The notes: generated by a model from the letters alone, not told the origin. Shown: positions 15,717 to 24,811, counted from the first letter of the stretch. The stretch is 48,027 nucleotides of DNA from Phycisphaerales bacterium (GCA_947476675.1 CANJRL010000004.1:1-48027), one strand, 5' to 3'. Program-made: numbers and translations.

Positions 15717-18700
15717 ATGCGCAGGCACACGCAAGGCTCGCTGAGGGGGATTCTGACCGCGGCGGCGGCGCTGGGGCTGTTGTCGCCCGCGATGGCGGGG
15801 GCGGACCCGCTCGACCGTGCCGCGAGCCTCCTTCATGAGGGCCGCCTGGTCGAGGCGAAGCAGGTGGTGTCGCGGCTGGATCAGTCGGCGCTGACGGCGG
15901 AGCAGCGCGAGCGAGCGATGGAGCTCCTTGCCGCGGCGGATCGGCGGCTGCGCAGCGCCGATCCGGTGGCGATCAGCCTGGAGAGGGCCGACCTGGCCCT
16001 GGCCGAGGGCGACGTGCGGGCAGCCGAGCGTCACGCGGGTGCGGCGCGGCAGCATGGGAAGGCGACGGCGGAGCAGAAGTCGAAGGCCGCGGCGCTCCTT
16101 GCGAGGGCGGAGGAGGTGCGGGCTTCGCTGGCCCCGACGGTCGCGCCGGCGATGGCGCAGGCGAGGATGGACTTTGCCGCCGGGCGGTACGCCGAGGCGA
16201 AGGCGGCGCTGGATAGCGTGTACCGCTCCGGCGTTCGTCTGGATGAGGATCAGCTGAAGGGATTGGACGAGCAGCGAGCCTCGATCGTGGAACTCGAGCG
16301 GACCCGCGGCCGGGCGTTCGAGATCGACTACACCCCTCTGGCTGTGCTGCAGCCCGGGACGGTGGAGCGGTCGAACGACCCGCTGCCCTCGCGCGGCGCG
16401 GAGCAGCCCGCGGCGCCGCAGGGAGGCGCGAGCCCCGCGCCGGCGGCGGCGCCGTCCCAGCCGTCCGAGCCGGCGCCGATGCCGGCGCAGCCTTCGAACG
16501 ACCTGTTCAATGAGGCGTTGCGGTTCGACGCCCAGCGGTACTTGGCGGAAGCGGACGCGGCGTTCGCCGAGGCCCGGTACGCCGAGGCGGAGCAGAAGTA
16601 TTCGCTGGTCACCGGCCCGTATCGCGCCCACCTGGGGGGCGACGACCTGGCTCGCGCCGAGAAGCGTCTGGGCGAGGCCCGGGTGCTGCTGACCGAGCGA
16701 ACCGGGGGCCTGCTCGAGAACGTGCAGCAGACCCGTACGCTGGTGCGGCAGCAGGCGATCGCGGAGTACGACAACTTCCTGCAGCAGGCCGACGCGGCGC
16801 TGAAGCAGGGCGACTTCGAGCGGGCGAGGCTGCTCGCCGGGCGTGCCCGGCTGGCGGTGACCGAGAAGCGCGAGGTCTTTGTCGAGAGCGAGTACAACGA
16901 CCGCATCGCGCGGCAGGAGGCGCTGCTCCGCACGATCCGCGACGAGGAGGAGCGCACGCGCGTCGGCGAGATCGAGCGCCGGGCGGCGGACGTGCAGCGG
17001 CAAAAGGGCGACGCGGACGCGAAGCAGCGCGCCGACCGCGAGCGCAAGGTGAACGAGGCGCTCGACCGCATCCGCCGGCTGCAGGCGGAGCAGAAGTACT
17101 CCGAGGCGCTGCAGGTGGTCGACCAGGTGCTCTTCCTGGACCCCACCAACCCGGCCGGGCTGCTGCTCAAGGACGTGCTGCGCGACGTGGCGATCTACCG
17201 CGATTACGACCGGATCCAGCGGGAGAAGGCGCTGAGTTTCGCGGCGGAGAGCAACGCGACCCAGGCGTCGACGATCATCCCGCGCGAGCTGATGAACTAC
17301 CCGCCCGACTGGCCGGAGATCTCGTTCCGTCGCGGCGAGAACACGGGGTTCGTCGACTCGCCCGAGGACCGCAAGGTGCTCGCGTCGCTGGCGTCGACCA
17401 AGATCCCGGCGACGTTCACGGACGCGACGCTGGAGAACATCGTCGAGTTCGTGCGGCAGGTCTCGAATCTCGATGTCGATGTGAACTGGACGAGCCTCGA
17501 GGCGGCGGGGATCAACCGGGACGACCGGGTGTCCCTGAGCCTGCGCTCGGCGCCGCTGAACGTGGTGCTGGACCGGGTGCTGGAGAAGGCGAGCAAGGAC
17601 CAGTTCGGGCCGAGCCGCGCGTCGTGGGCGGTGGAGGACGGGGTGCTGGTGGTCGCCTCGGCGGACACGCTGCGGAAGAAGACGTTCATCAAGATCTACG
17701 ACGTGCAGGACCTGCTCTTCAAGGTGCCCGATTTCCCCCAGGTGCCGGAGCTGAGCCTCGACACCGTGCTGCAGCAGGGCTCTCAGCGCGGCGGGGGCGG
17801 GAGCAGCGCGGGCGGGATCTTCAACCAGCGCGAGACCAACAACATCGATCAGATCCTGCGCGAGGAGCAGGACGCGCTGCGCACGGTGCAGGACATCATC
17901 GAGGCCAACGTCGACTCCGAGGGCTGGGTCAACAAGGGCGGGGACACCGGCACCGTCCAGCCGCTCAACGGCAGCCTGATCATCCGCAACACGGCGCGCA
18001 ACCACCGCGAGATCGTCGGGCTGCTCTCGCAGCTCCGCGAGGTCAGGGCGATTCAGATCAACGTCGAGGCGCGGTTCCTGAGCGTGACCCAGGACTTCTT
18101 CGAGCAGATCGGGTTCGACCTGGACGTCTACTTCAACGCCAAGAACAACCAGTACAAGGACGCGGTGCAGAGCGACCGGTTCTTCGGCGGCGTGGGGAGC
18201 CAGCTGAACCCGGCGTTCCGCGCGGGGCAGAACCAGACGACGATCCTGCCCACCGACATTGTGAGGGGGCAGGCCAACAACACGCGGTCGTTCGCGAACT
18301 CGCAGTGGAACGTGCAGAGCGTGGACCAGACGACCGGCGAGGTGCGGTACCAGTTCACGGGCCTCAACAACGCCGTGACCGCGCCGGACCCTCTGAGCAT
18401 CATCCCGGCGCAGAACAACAGCAACGTGATAGCGAAGAACCTGCTGGACCGCACGGGCTTCGCCAACACCATCCTGGCGGGAAACCCGGCGCTGGGGATC
18501 GCCGGCACCTTCCTGGACGACGTGCAGGTGAACTTCCTGATCGAGGCCACCCAGGCGGATAAGCGGAACGTCTCGCTCACGGCGCCCCGGCTCACCTTCG
18601 TCAACGGCCGCTTCGCCAACATCTTCGTCGCGTCCCAGCGATCGTTCGTCTCGAATCTGACGCCGGTGGTCGGGGCCTCCTCCGTCGCGTTCCAGCCCAC

Positions 18701-19181
18701 GGTGAGCGCGCTGACGACCGGCGTGACGCTGCTCCTCCGCGGCGTGGCGTCGTCGGACCGGCGGTACGTGACGCTGATGATCGTGACGCGCGTCGCGCAG
18801 CCCGACGGTGAGGATCAGCAGCAGCAGTTCTCCGCCGGCGCCGGCGGGTCGGGCCTCGGCGGCCAAGGGGCGACGGGCAGCGCGTTCCTGACCCTGCCCC
18901 GCATCGCCATCTCGTCCGTGGCCACCGGCGCGACCATCCCGGACCAGGGCACGATCCTGCTCGGCGGCCAGCGCCTGGTGACCGAGTCCGAGGTCGAGGT
19001 CGGCGTCCCCGTGCTGAGCAAGATCCCGATCATCAACCGGTTCTTCACGAACCGGATCGAGAACAAGGAGGAGCGCACCCTGCTCATCCTGATCAAGCCG
19101 ACGATTATCCTGCAGAACGAGGAAGAGGAGAAGAACTTCCCGGGCCTGCGCGACAAGCTCGGCGCCAGCCGCGGCTTCTAG
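15717..19181 (+). CDS. TPR-containing secretin (type II/III secretion or type IV pilus family)
   Basis: A 1154-aa exported protein. It has a signal peptide (residues 1 to about 26, ending SPAMAGADP). A long helical TPR-like half follows, with repeated EARYAEAEQKY/EGRLVEAKQVV motifs, a Pro/Ala-rich linker and a charged coiled-coil stretch. Next come an STN/N-domain-like region (VNWTSLEAAGINRDDRVSLSL) and the secretin pore domain, with VEARFLSVTQDFFEQIGFDL and the closing VPVLSKIPIINRFFTNR. Secretins form outer-membrane rings. No other secretion or pilus gene is nearby, so the machine it serves is unknown. The ATG at 15717 is chosen because it starts the signal peptide; GGAG lies about 10 nt before it. 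A terminator follows. Confidence 0.88.
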   Translation: MRRHTQGSLRGILTAAAALGLLSPAMAGADPLDRAASLLHEGRLVEAKQVVSRLDQSALTAEQRERAMELLAAADRRLRSADPVAISLERADLALAEGDVRAAERHAGAARQHGKATAEQKSKAAALLARAEEVRASLAPTVAPAMAQARMDFAAGRYAEAKAALDSVYRSGVRLDEDQLKGLDEQRASIVELERTRGRAFEIDYTPLAVLQPGTVERSNDPLPSRGAEQPAAPQGGASPAPAAAPSQPSEPAPMPAQPSNDLFNEALRFDAQRYLAEADAAFAEARYAEAEQKYSLVTGPYRAHLGGDDLARAEKRLGEARVLLTERTGGLLENVQQTRTLVRQQAIAEYDNFLQQADAALKQGDFERARLLAGRARLAVTEKREVFVESEYNDRIARQEALLRTIRDEEERTRVGEIERRAADVQRQKGDADAKQRADRERKVNEALDRIRRLQAEQKYSEALQVVDQVLFLDPTNPAGLLLKDVLRDVAIYRDYDRIQREKALSFAAESNATQASTIIPRELMNYPPDWPEISFRRGENTGFVDSPEDRKVLASLASTKIPATFTDATLENIVEFVRQVSNLDVDVNWTSLEAAGINRDDRVSLSLRSAPLNVVLDRVLEKASKDQFGPSRASWAVEDGVLVVASADTLRKKTFIKIYDVQDLLFKVPDFPQVPELSLDTVLQQGSQRGGGGSSAGGIFNQRETNNIDQILREEQDALRTVQDIIEANVDSEGWVNKGGDTGTVQPLNGSLIIRNTARNHREIVGLLSQLREVRAIQINVEARFLSVTQDFFEQIGFDLDVYFNAKNNQYKDAVQSDRFFGGVGSQLNPAFRAGQNQTTILPTDIVRGQANNTRSFANSQWNVQSVDQTTGEVRYQFTGLNNAVTAPDPLSIIPAQNNSNVIAKNLLDRTGFANTILAGNPALGIAGTFLDDVQVNFLIEATQADKRNVSLTAPRLTFVNGRFANIFVASQRSFVSNLTPVVGASSVAFQPTVSALTTGVTLLLRGVASSDRRYVTLMIVTRVAQPDGEDQQQQFSAGAGGSGLGGQGATGSAFLTLPRIAISSVATGATIPDQGTILLGGQRLVTESEVEVGVPVLSKIPIINRFFTNRIENKEERTLLILIKPTIILQNEEEEKNFPGLRDKLGASRGF

Positions 19182-19208
19182 CCGACCGCCTCTGAACCGC
19201 GTCTCCGC

Positions 19209-19239
19209 CGCCCGCCGCGCCCCGGCGGGCGCTTTGTTT
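19209..19239 (+). terminator. intrinsic terminator after the secretin gene
   Basis: A perfect 9-bp stem CGCCCGCCG/CGGCGGGCG with a 5-nt loop, then CTTTGTTT. Confidence 0.8.
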
Positions 19240-19261
19240 CTCCGGGGCCCGCGGCGCCGGA

Positions 19262-19291
19262 TTGACACCCCGGACCGAAACCGGCTAGCGT
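19262..19291 (+). promoter_or_regulatory. sigma70-type promoter of the STAS/anti-sigma pair
   Basis: Consensus TTGACA (19262-19267), an 18-bp spacer and TAGCGT (19286-19291). About 20 nt separate the hexamer from the ATG at 19312, with GGAG 5 nt before it. This is the best -35 in the window. Confidence 0.7.
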
Positions 19292-19311
19292 GACGCTTCC
19301 ACGGAGCGCCT

Positions 19312-19671
19312 ATGCCAACCCCCGAGTCGCGTCTACGGATCAGCACGGTCGACGGCGTCACCCAGGTCCGGTTCATCGACCGCAACATCCTGGACGAGGC
19401 GAACATCCAGCACATCGGGGAGGAGATCTCCGGGGTGATCGAGCGCCCGGGGCACCCGCGCCTGCTGATCTGCTTCGAGAACGTGGACCACCTGTCGAGC
19501 GCGGCGCTGGGCACGCTGATCACGATCAACAACAAGATCCGGGCCAAGGGTGGGCAGCTTCGGCTGTCGGACATCGACCCCCAGATCTACGAGGTGTTCG
19601 TGATCACGAAGCTGCACAAGCTCTTCGAGATCCATGAGAGCGTGGACCGCGCCATGAGCAGCTTCAAGTGA
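19312..19671 (+). CDS. STAS-domain anti-sigma factor antagonist (SpoIIAA/RsbV-like)
   Basis: A 119-aa single STAS domain. The conserved phosphorylation loop reads VDHLSSAALGTL, with Ser62 or Ser63 as the kinase target. Such proteins, when unphosphorylated, bind an anti-sigma kinase and free its partner. The next gene encodes an ATPase of exactly that kinase type, which supports a partner-switching pair. A strong promoter and a ribosome binding site precede the gene. Which sigma factor or other target is controlled cannot be told from here. Confidence 0.9.
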   Translation: MPTPESRLRISTVDGVTQVRFIDRNILDEANIQHIGEEISGVIERPGHPRLLICFENVDHLSSAALGTLITINNKIRAKGGQLRLSDIDPQIYEVFVITKLHKLFEIHESVDRAMSSFK

Positions 19672-19695
19672 CCGGCCCGGCCAGAGGCCCGCGCG

Positions 19696-19719
19696 AGGAG
19701 GGGTCCTTCTCCTGAGGAC
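19696..19719 (+). promoter_or_regulatory. two mutually exclusive hairpins before the anti-sigma kinase start
   Basis: AGGAG (19696-19700) can pair with CTCCT (19709-19713), or GTCCT (19703-19707) with AGGAC (19715-19719). The second hairpin ends at the base before the ATG and hides the only GAGG-like site. This could tune translation of the kinase relative to its antagonist. Confidence 0.3.
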
Positions 19720-20172
19720 ATGACCACGCCGGCCCCCCAACCCCCGCTCTCCGCCGACCTCGTGCTGCGCAACGATCGGCCGGAGATCGAGCGCGCGGAG
19801 CAGGCCCTGCTGGACGCCGTCGCGGCGCACGCGTACCCGGAGACCTCCGCGTTCGCGCTGCGGCTGGCCTTCGAGGAGGCGGTGATCAACGCGTTCCGGC
19901 ACGGGCACCGCGGCCTGCCGCCGGACACGACCATCAGGCTGCGCTGGTCGGTCGACGCCGATCGCGCGGTGGTGACGGTGACCGATCAGGGCCCCGGGTT
20001 CGCGCCGGAGCACGTGCCCGACCCGACGCTCGAAGAGAACCTCGAGCGCCCGACGGGGCGCGGGATCATGCTCATGCGCGCGTACGTCACCGAGGTCCGG
20101 TACGAGGAGCGCGGGAACCAGGTGACGATGGTGTACGACCGCGCCGCCGAGGAGAGCCGCAAGCGCGACTAA
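19720..20172 (+). CDS. anti-sigma regulatory factor, HATPase_c (RsbW/SpoIIAB-like) kinase
   Basis: A 150-aa single GHKL ATPase domain. The N box is EEAVINAFRHGH (52-62), the G1 box DQGPGF (89-94) and the G2 box GRGIMLM (113-119). In this family the protein binds a sigma factor or phosphorylates the STAS antagonist. It lies 48 bp after the STAS gene and is very probably co-transcribed. Its last 4 bp overlap the end of the convergent hypothetical gene. No sigma factor gene or PP2C phosphatase is present in the window. Confidence 0.9.
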   Translation: MTTPAPQPPLSADLVLRNDRPEIERAEQALLDAVAAHAYPETSAFALRLAFEEAVINAFRHGHRGLPPDTTIRLRWSVDADRAVVTVTDQGPGFAPEHVPDPTLEENLERPTGRGIMLMRAYVTEVRYEERGNQVTMVYDRAAEESRKRD

Positions 20173-21218
20173 TCGAGGCGTCGCACGGCGTGGGCGCCGG
20201 CCGCGTCGAGCAATCCGCGGTGGTCGGGCGCGCCCAGCAGGCTGGCCAGTTCCTCCGGGGTTACGCGGTCGGCGATGACCACCTCGGCCTCGGCGATGTC
20301 GGCGGCGGGCTCGCGGGAGGCGCCGGAAGCGGGCGCGGCGGCAAGGGCGGCCTGCTCGCCGGCCGGGCGCGGCGCGCCCGAGGCGGCGTTCAGCGCGGTG
20401 CGTTCCGCCTCGGCGAGGCAGTCGGCGACCAGGAGCACCTCAAACGCCTCGTCCCGGTCGTGGTCGTCGATACGGCGGCGGACGATGCAGCGCCATCCGG
20501 TGGCGCCGAGGTCGTTCCCGTCGTCGTCGACGTTGGAGTCGGGGTCGATGTTGAGGGTGAGCCCCCACTGCTCGCGCAGGTCTTCGAGGATGTCGTCGCG
20601 GGAAGCGCCCTGGTCGTCGTCGGCGGGCTGCGCCAGGACGTCGCGGTGCTCGTGCTCGACGCTGTCGACCCCCATGGGCTCGGGGACCGGCGCCAGATCG
20701 AAGGCGGCGAGGGCGCGCTCGACGCGCTCGCGCATGGCGGATTCGGCGCGGACGGTGATGATCTTGTGCTCGTCGATGTAGACGTGCATGAACGGCTCGA
20801 GGCTCATGGCGCCGAAGCCCACGAAGCCGTCCTCGAGGAGCCATTCGCGGAAGCGCCGCACGCCGTCGGAGAACCGCTCGAAGCCGACCATCTCGTAGGC
20901 GATGTAGGGGTCGATCTCGCGGTAGGCGTCGTGGCCGTAGATATCGAGGATGGGGTAGAGGCGGCCCGGCATCAGCGTGAAGAGCGCGCGGGCCAGGGCG
21001 CGGACCCTGCCGTGGGTGATGACCACGTCGTAGACGTAGCGGTCGGGCCACTCCTCCCAGCCTTCGTCGTCGTCCTTGTCGGCGGGCTCGAAATCGACGT
21101 GGAAGCCCTGCAGCGGCGCGAACCGCGCCGGGTCCGTGGGATAGACCCCGAGCGGGCACGCGAATTCCTGGGCCCGCACCCGGGTCAGGGTCGGATCGAT
21201 GGTCGGTTCGCCGGGCAT
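20169..21218 (-). CDS. conserved hypothetical protein
   Basis: A 349-aa soluble protein I do not recognise. The N-terminal two thirds look globular with alternating hydrophobic strands (DRYVYDVVITHGRVRALARA, RLYPILDIYGHDAYREIDPY, EPFMHVYIDEHKIITVRA). An acidic, low-complexity linker (QPADDDQG, NVDDDGND) follows, then an Ala-rich C-terminus. There is no signal peptide or membrane segment. TACAGT ends 9 nt before the ATG at 21218, in the leaderless pattern. It is convergent with the anti-sigma kinase gene, overlapping by 4 bp. A link to that system is not shown. Confidence 0.75.
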   Translation of the reverse strand: MPGEPTIDPTLTRVRAQEFACPLGVYPTDPARFAPLQGFHVDFEPADKDDDEGWEEWPDRYVYDVVITHGRVRALARALFTLMPGRLYPILDIYGHDAYREIDPYIAYEMVGFERFSDGVRRFREWLLEDGFVGFGAMSLEPFMHVYIDEHKIITVRAESAMRERVERALAAFDLAPVPEPMGVDSVEHEHRDVLAQPADDDQGASRDDILEDLREQWGLTLNIDPDSNVDDDGNDLGATGWRCIVRRRIDDHDRDEAFEVLLVADCLAEAERTALNAASGAPRPAGEQAALAAAPASGASREPAADIAEAEVVIADRVTPEELASLLGAPDHRGLLDAAGAHAVRRLD

Positions 21219-21227
21219 CCGCGGGCT

Positions 21228-21233
21228 ACTGTA
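21228..21233 (-). promoter_or_regulatory. -10-like box, leaderless spacing (hypothetical gene)
   Basis: TACAGT on the minus strand ends 9 nt before the ATG at 21218. No -35 and no Shine-Dalgarno sequence. Confidence 0.5.
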
Positions 21234-21419
21234 GGGCGCTGGCCGCTGCGCGAAGGGCTTGGAACACCCCGGTCGGTGGGAGCGTCGAACCCTGCGGCGG
21301 TCCGCCCGTGAAGGCGTATGCATATGTGGTAGATTGCCCGATCCGGTCGGGCGGGCCCGTTTTCCGCCGCCGGCCGGTCGCCGATCGCGCCGTCTAGACC
21401 CCAGCGAGGATTCCACCGC

Positions 21420-22592
21420 ATGGCTCACTTCACGCTGTCGACGCTCGCACGCGCCCTGGGCGCCTTGGCGGTCAGCGCCGCCGCGGCGTTCGCGCCCTCC
21501 CCTGCCGCGGCGCAGGATCCGAAGAAGGCCGACGGTCCGATTCTTATCGGGCATTACGGCTCGCTCACCGGGTCCGAGGCGACGTTCGGGCAGAACACCT
21601 CGCGCGGGATCCGCATCGCGGTGAAGGAGATCAATGACGCCGGCGGGATCGGCGGCCGCAAGGTCGAACTCAAGGAATACGACACCCAGGGCAAGACCCA
21701 GGAGGCCGGCTCGGCTGTCACTCGGTTGCTGACCAGCGACAAGGTGTCGGCGCTGCTCGGCGAGGTCGCGTCGTCGCTGTCGATCACGGGGGGGAAGCTG
21801 GCGCAGAAGTATTCGGTGCCGATGATCACGCCCTCATCGACCAACCCCCAGGTGACGCGGATCGGCAACATGGTGTTCCGGGTGTGCTTCCTGGATGACT
21901 TCCAGGGCTACGCGATGGCGAAGTTCGCGTACGACGATCTGAAGGCGAAGAAGGTGGCGATCCTGTTCGACCAGGCCCAGACGTACTCGAAGGGCCTCGC
22001 GGAGTTCTTCTCGAAGTCGTTCCGCGAGCTCGGGGGCAAGATCAGCGCCGAGCAGGCCTTCACGGGGGGCGACCAGGACTTCAGCGCCCAGCTGACCACG
22101 ATCCGCGAGACCAACCCCGACGCGATCTACGTCCCCGGGTACTACACCGACGCCGGCAACATCGCCCTGCAGGTGCGGAAGCTGGGCATCACCGCGCCGC
22201 TCCTCGGGGGCGACGGGTGGGACTCGCCCAAGCTCGCCGAGATCGGCGGGGGGGCGATCGAGGGCTCGTTCTACACGAACCACTACTCGCACCAGGACCC
22301 GCGGGGCGAGGTGCAGGAGTTCGTGAGGAAGTACACCGAGACCTACGGGCAGGTTCCCGACGCCCTGGCCGCGCTGGGGTACGACTCGGCCCGCGTGCTC
22401 TTCGCCGCGATGAAGGCCTCGCCCACGCTCGAGGGCAAGGACCTGGCGGCGGCGATCGCGGCGACCAAGGACTTCCAGGGCGTTGCCGGGACCATCACCA
22501 TCGACAAGAACCGCAACGCCCGCAAGCCCGCGGTGATCGTCGAGATGAAGGGCGGCGTGCCCACGTACCGCGCCACCGTCCAGCCCAAGTGA
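21420..22592 (+). CDS. livK: branched-chain amino-acid ABC transporter, substrate-binding protein
   Basis: A 390-aa periplasmic type I binding protein of the LivK/LivJ family. The signal peptide is followed by the mature start near AQDPKKADGPILIGHYGSLTG. Ligand-site hallmarks include LLGEVASSLSITGGKLAQ, MITPSSTNP and DAIYVPGYYTDAG. It has no lipobox Cys, so it is free in the periplasm. GAGGA 9 nt before the ATG is the ribosome binding site, and TAGATT at 21330 may be the -10 of the operon. It heads the livKHMGF-order operon. The ligand is assumed to be a branched-chain or related amino acid; homologues also bind amides or urea. Confidence 0.93.
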   Translation: MAHFTLSTLARALGALAVSAAAAFAPSPAAAQDPKKADGPILIGHYGSLTGSEATFGQNTSRGIRIAVKEINDAGGIGGRKVELKEYDTQGKTQEAGSAVTRLLTSDKVSALLGEVASSLSITGGKLAQKYSVPMITPSSTNPQVTRIGNMVFRVCFLDDFQGYAMAKFAYDDLKAKKVAILFDQAQTYSKGLAEFFSKSFRELGGKISAEQAFTGGDQDFSAQLTTIRETNPDAIYVPGYYTDAGNIALQVRKLGITAPLLGGDGWDSPKLAEIGGGAIEGSFYTNHYSHQDPRGEVQEFVRKYTETYGQVPDALAALGYDSARVLFAAMKASPTLEGKDLAAAIAATKDFQGVAGTITIDKNRNARKPAVIVEMKGGVPTYRATVQPK

Positions 22593-22617
22593 CCGCACCG
22601 AGAGGCCGGAACAGACG

Positions 22618-23544
22618 GTGACGAAGTTTCTGCAGACCCTGATGGACGGGATGGCTGTCGGCAGCCTCTACGCGCTCATCGCGCTGGGCTACACGATGGT
22701 CTACGGCATCCTGAAGTTCATCAACTTCGCGCACTCCGACATCTTTGTGCTGGGCGCGTGGATCTCGTTCACCGTCGCGTCCATGCTCGGCTGGGCCGCG
22801 GCCGACGCCCATGCGCCGGTGTGGGCCGGCCCGCTTGTCCTGCTCACCGCGATGGCGGCGTGCGGGCTGGTGGGCTTCACCGTGGAGCGGCTGGCCTACA
22901 AGCCGCTGCGGCGTGCGCCGCGGCTCAACGTGCTGATCACCGCGATCGGCGTCTCGCTGTTCCTGCAGAACTTCGGGCAGCTGCCGTTCGTGTTCGGCGC
23001 CCAGCCCCAGCGCATGCCCTCGCTGGTCGCGGACCGGGTGCTGGCCTCGTTCTCCGGGGTGCAGGTGAGGCTGGTCGACGTGATCGGGGCGGGGTCGGCG
23101 GTGGCGCTGATGGTGGCGCTGGAGTGGCTGGTCTTCCACAGCAAGATGGGCCGGGCCATGAGGGCGGTGTCGTACAGCACGAGCGTCGCCTCGCTCATGG
23201 GCATCAACGTGGACCGGGTGATCTCCTTCACTTTCGTCCTCGGTTCGGCGCTCGCCGCGGCGGCGGGGTTCCTGTACGCCATGAAATACCCCGGGCTCAA
23301 CCAGCCGGCCCACACCACGTGGGTGCTGCTCGGGCTCAAGGCCTTTGTTGCGGCGGTCATCGGCGGGATCGGCAACATCCGGGGGGCGATGCTGGGCGGC
23401 TTCCTGATCGGCGGCATCGAGCTCTTCGGGGCCGCGTACCTCTCGCCGCAGCTCCGCGACGTGTACGTCTTCGCCCTGCTCATCCTGGTGCTGCTGGTCA
23501 AGCCAACGGGGCTGGTCGGCAAGGCCGTCGTGGAGAAGGTGTGA
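22618..23544 (+). CDS. livH: branched-chain amino-acid ABC transporter permease LivH
   Basis: A 308-aa inner-membrane permease with about eight hydrophobic segments. The N-terminus is typical of LivH (LMDGMAVGSLYALIALGYTMVYGILKFINFAH) and the cytoplasmic loop contacting the ATPase reads SVASLMGINVDRVISFTF. GTG start 25 bp after livK. It pairs with LivM to form the channel. Confidence 0.95.
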   Translation: MTKFLQTLMDGMAVGSLYALIALGYTMVYGILKFINFAHSDIFVLGAWISFTVASMLGWAAADAHAPVWAGPLVLLTAMAACGLVGFTVERLAYKPLRRAPRLNVLITAIGVSLFLQNFGQLPFVFGAQPQRMPSLVADRVLASFSGVQVRLVDVIGAGSAVALMVALEWLVFHSKMGRAMRAVSYSTSVASLMGINVDRVISFTFVLGSALAAAAGFLYAMKYPGLNQPAHTTWVLLGLKAFVAAVIGGIGNIRGAMLGGFLIGGIELFGAAYLSPQLRDVYVFALLILVLLVKPTGLVGKAVVEKV

Positions 23545-23548
23545 GCCG

Positions 23549-24811
23549 GTGACGCTCGACCAGCGCCGAGCCGCGGAACTCGCCCCTTCTCGCGCGGTCG
23601 CCGCGCTGCGGAGCGCCGCGCCGCTGGCGGTGGGGCTCGGGCTGGCGCTGGCGCTGCACTTGGGCCTTGACGCCTCCGACCTGCCGTTCCACACCAAGGT
23701 GCTGGTCGACGTCGGGATCAACGTCATCCTGGCGGTCTCGCTGACGATGGTGAACGGGTTCACGGGGCAGTTCTCGGTGGGGCACGCGGCGTTCATGGCC
23801 GTCGGGGGCTACACCGCCGGGGCGCTGACGTACTACTCGTCGCTTCTGCTCTGGGATTCTGGCGATCAGCACGGCGGCTTCCTTGGCGCCGGCGAGTGGC
23901 TGTTCGTCGGCTCGTGCATCGTCGGGGGGCTGGTCGCCGCGGCGGCCGGCTACGTGGTGGGATTGCCCTCGCTGCGCCTGCGCGGCGATTACCTCGCGAT
24001 CGTGACCCTGGGCTTCGGCGAGATCGTGCGCGTCATCCTGCAGCAGACGGGCAACGTGAAGTTCACCGCGGATGAGGTGCGCGAGGCGGGCTTCCTCGAC
24101 ACCGCGACGAGCCTCGGTGGCGCCCTGGGCTTCACCGGCGTGCCGACGTATTCCTCGATCTTCTGGGTCTACGCGTTCGTGGCGATCACGCTGCTGGTGG
24201 CCCACCGGCTGAAGTTCTCGACCTACGGCCGGGCGTTCCTCTCGATCCGCGAGGACGAGATCGCCGCCGAGGCGATGGGCGTGCGCACGACTCGGTACAA
24301 GGTGCTGGCCTTCGTGCTCGCCGCGGGTTTCGCCGGGATCGCAGGCGGGATGTTCGCGCACCAATCGGGCGCCACCCTGAACCCGCGCGAACTGGGCTTC
24401 CAGAAGTCGTTCGACGTGGTGACCATGGTGGTGCTGGGCGGGATGGGGTCGATCTCGGGCGCCGTGGCGGCGGCGGCGATCCTGACCATCCTGCCCGAGC
24501 TGCTCCGCGACCTGCCGCACGTCTGGCCCGCCGGGGTCCTGGTCCTGGCCCTGGGCCTGGCGTTCGGCGGGCCGAAGCGCGCGCGCTTCGCGCTCTGGAC
24601 CGTCGGCGTCACCGCGGCGATCGAGGCCATCCGCTTCGGCGCCAGGCGCCTGGGCGTCAACCTCGCCGACTACCGGCTCATCTTCTACGCCCTCTCGCTC
24701 ATCCTCATGATGATCCTGCGGCCCCAGGGCATCTTCGGGGTGCGCGAGGCGTGGGAGATCGGTCCGATCGGGCGCATCCTGGCCCGGCGGGCGCGAAGGG
24801 CGGCGCCGTGA
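23549..24811 (+). CDS. livM: branched-chain amino-acid ABC transporter permease LivM
   Basis: A 420-aa permease of the LivM type. The typical core is TMVNGFTGQFSVGHAAFMAVGGY, followed by VVGLPSLRLRGDYLAIVTLGFGEI. The coupling loop reads FLSIREDEIAAEAMGVRT. It is longer than many LivM because of an insert near LLLWDSGDQHGGFLGAGEW and a C-terminal extension. It starts with GTG 4 bp after livH and overlaps livG by 4 bp (GTGA), which implies translational coupling. Confidence 0.95.
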   Translation: MTLDQRRAAELAPSRAVAALRSAAPLAVGLGLALALHLGLDASDLPFHTKVLVDVGINVILAVSLTMVNGFTGQFSVGHAAFMAVGGYTAGALTYYSSLLLWDSGDQHGGFLGAGEWLFVGSCIVGGLVAAAAGYVVGLPSLRLRGDYLAIVTLGFGEIVRVILQQTGNVKFTADEVREAGFLDTATSLGGALGFTGVPTYSSIFWVYAFVAITLLVAHRLKFSTYGRAFLSIREDEIAAEAMGVRTTRYKVLAFVLAAGFAGIAGGMFAHQSGATLNPRELGFQKSFDVVTMVVLGGMGSISGAVAAAAILTILPELLRDLPHVWPAGVLVLALGLAFGGPKRARFALWTVGVTAAIEAIRFGARRLGVNLADYRLIFYALSLILMMILRPQGIFGVREAWEIGPIGRILARRARRAAP

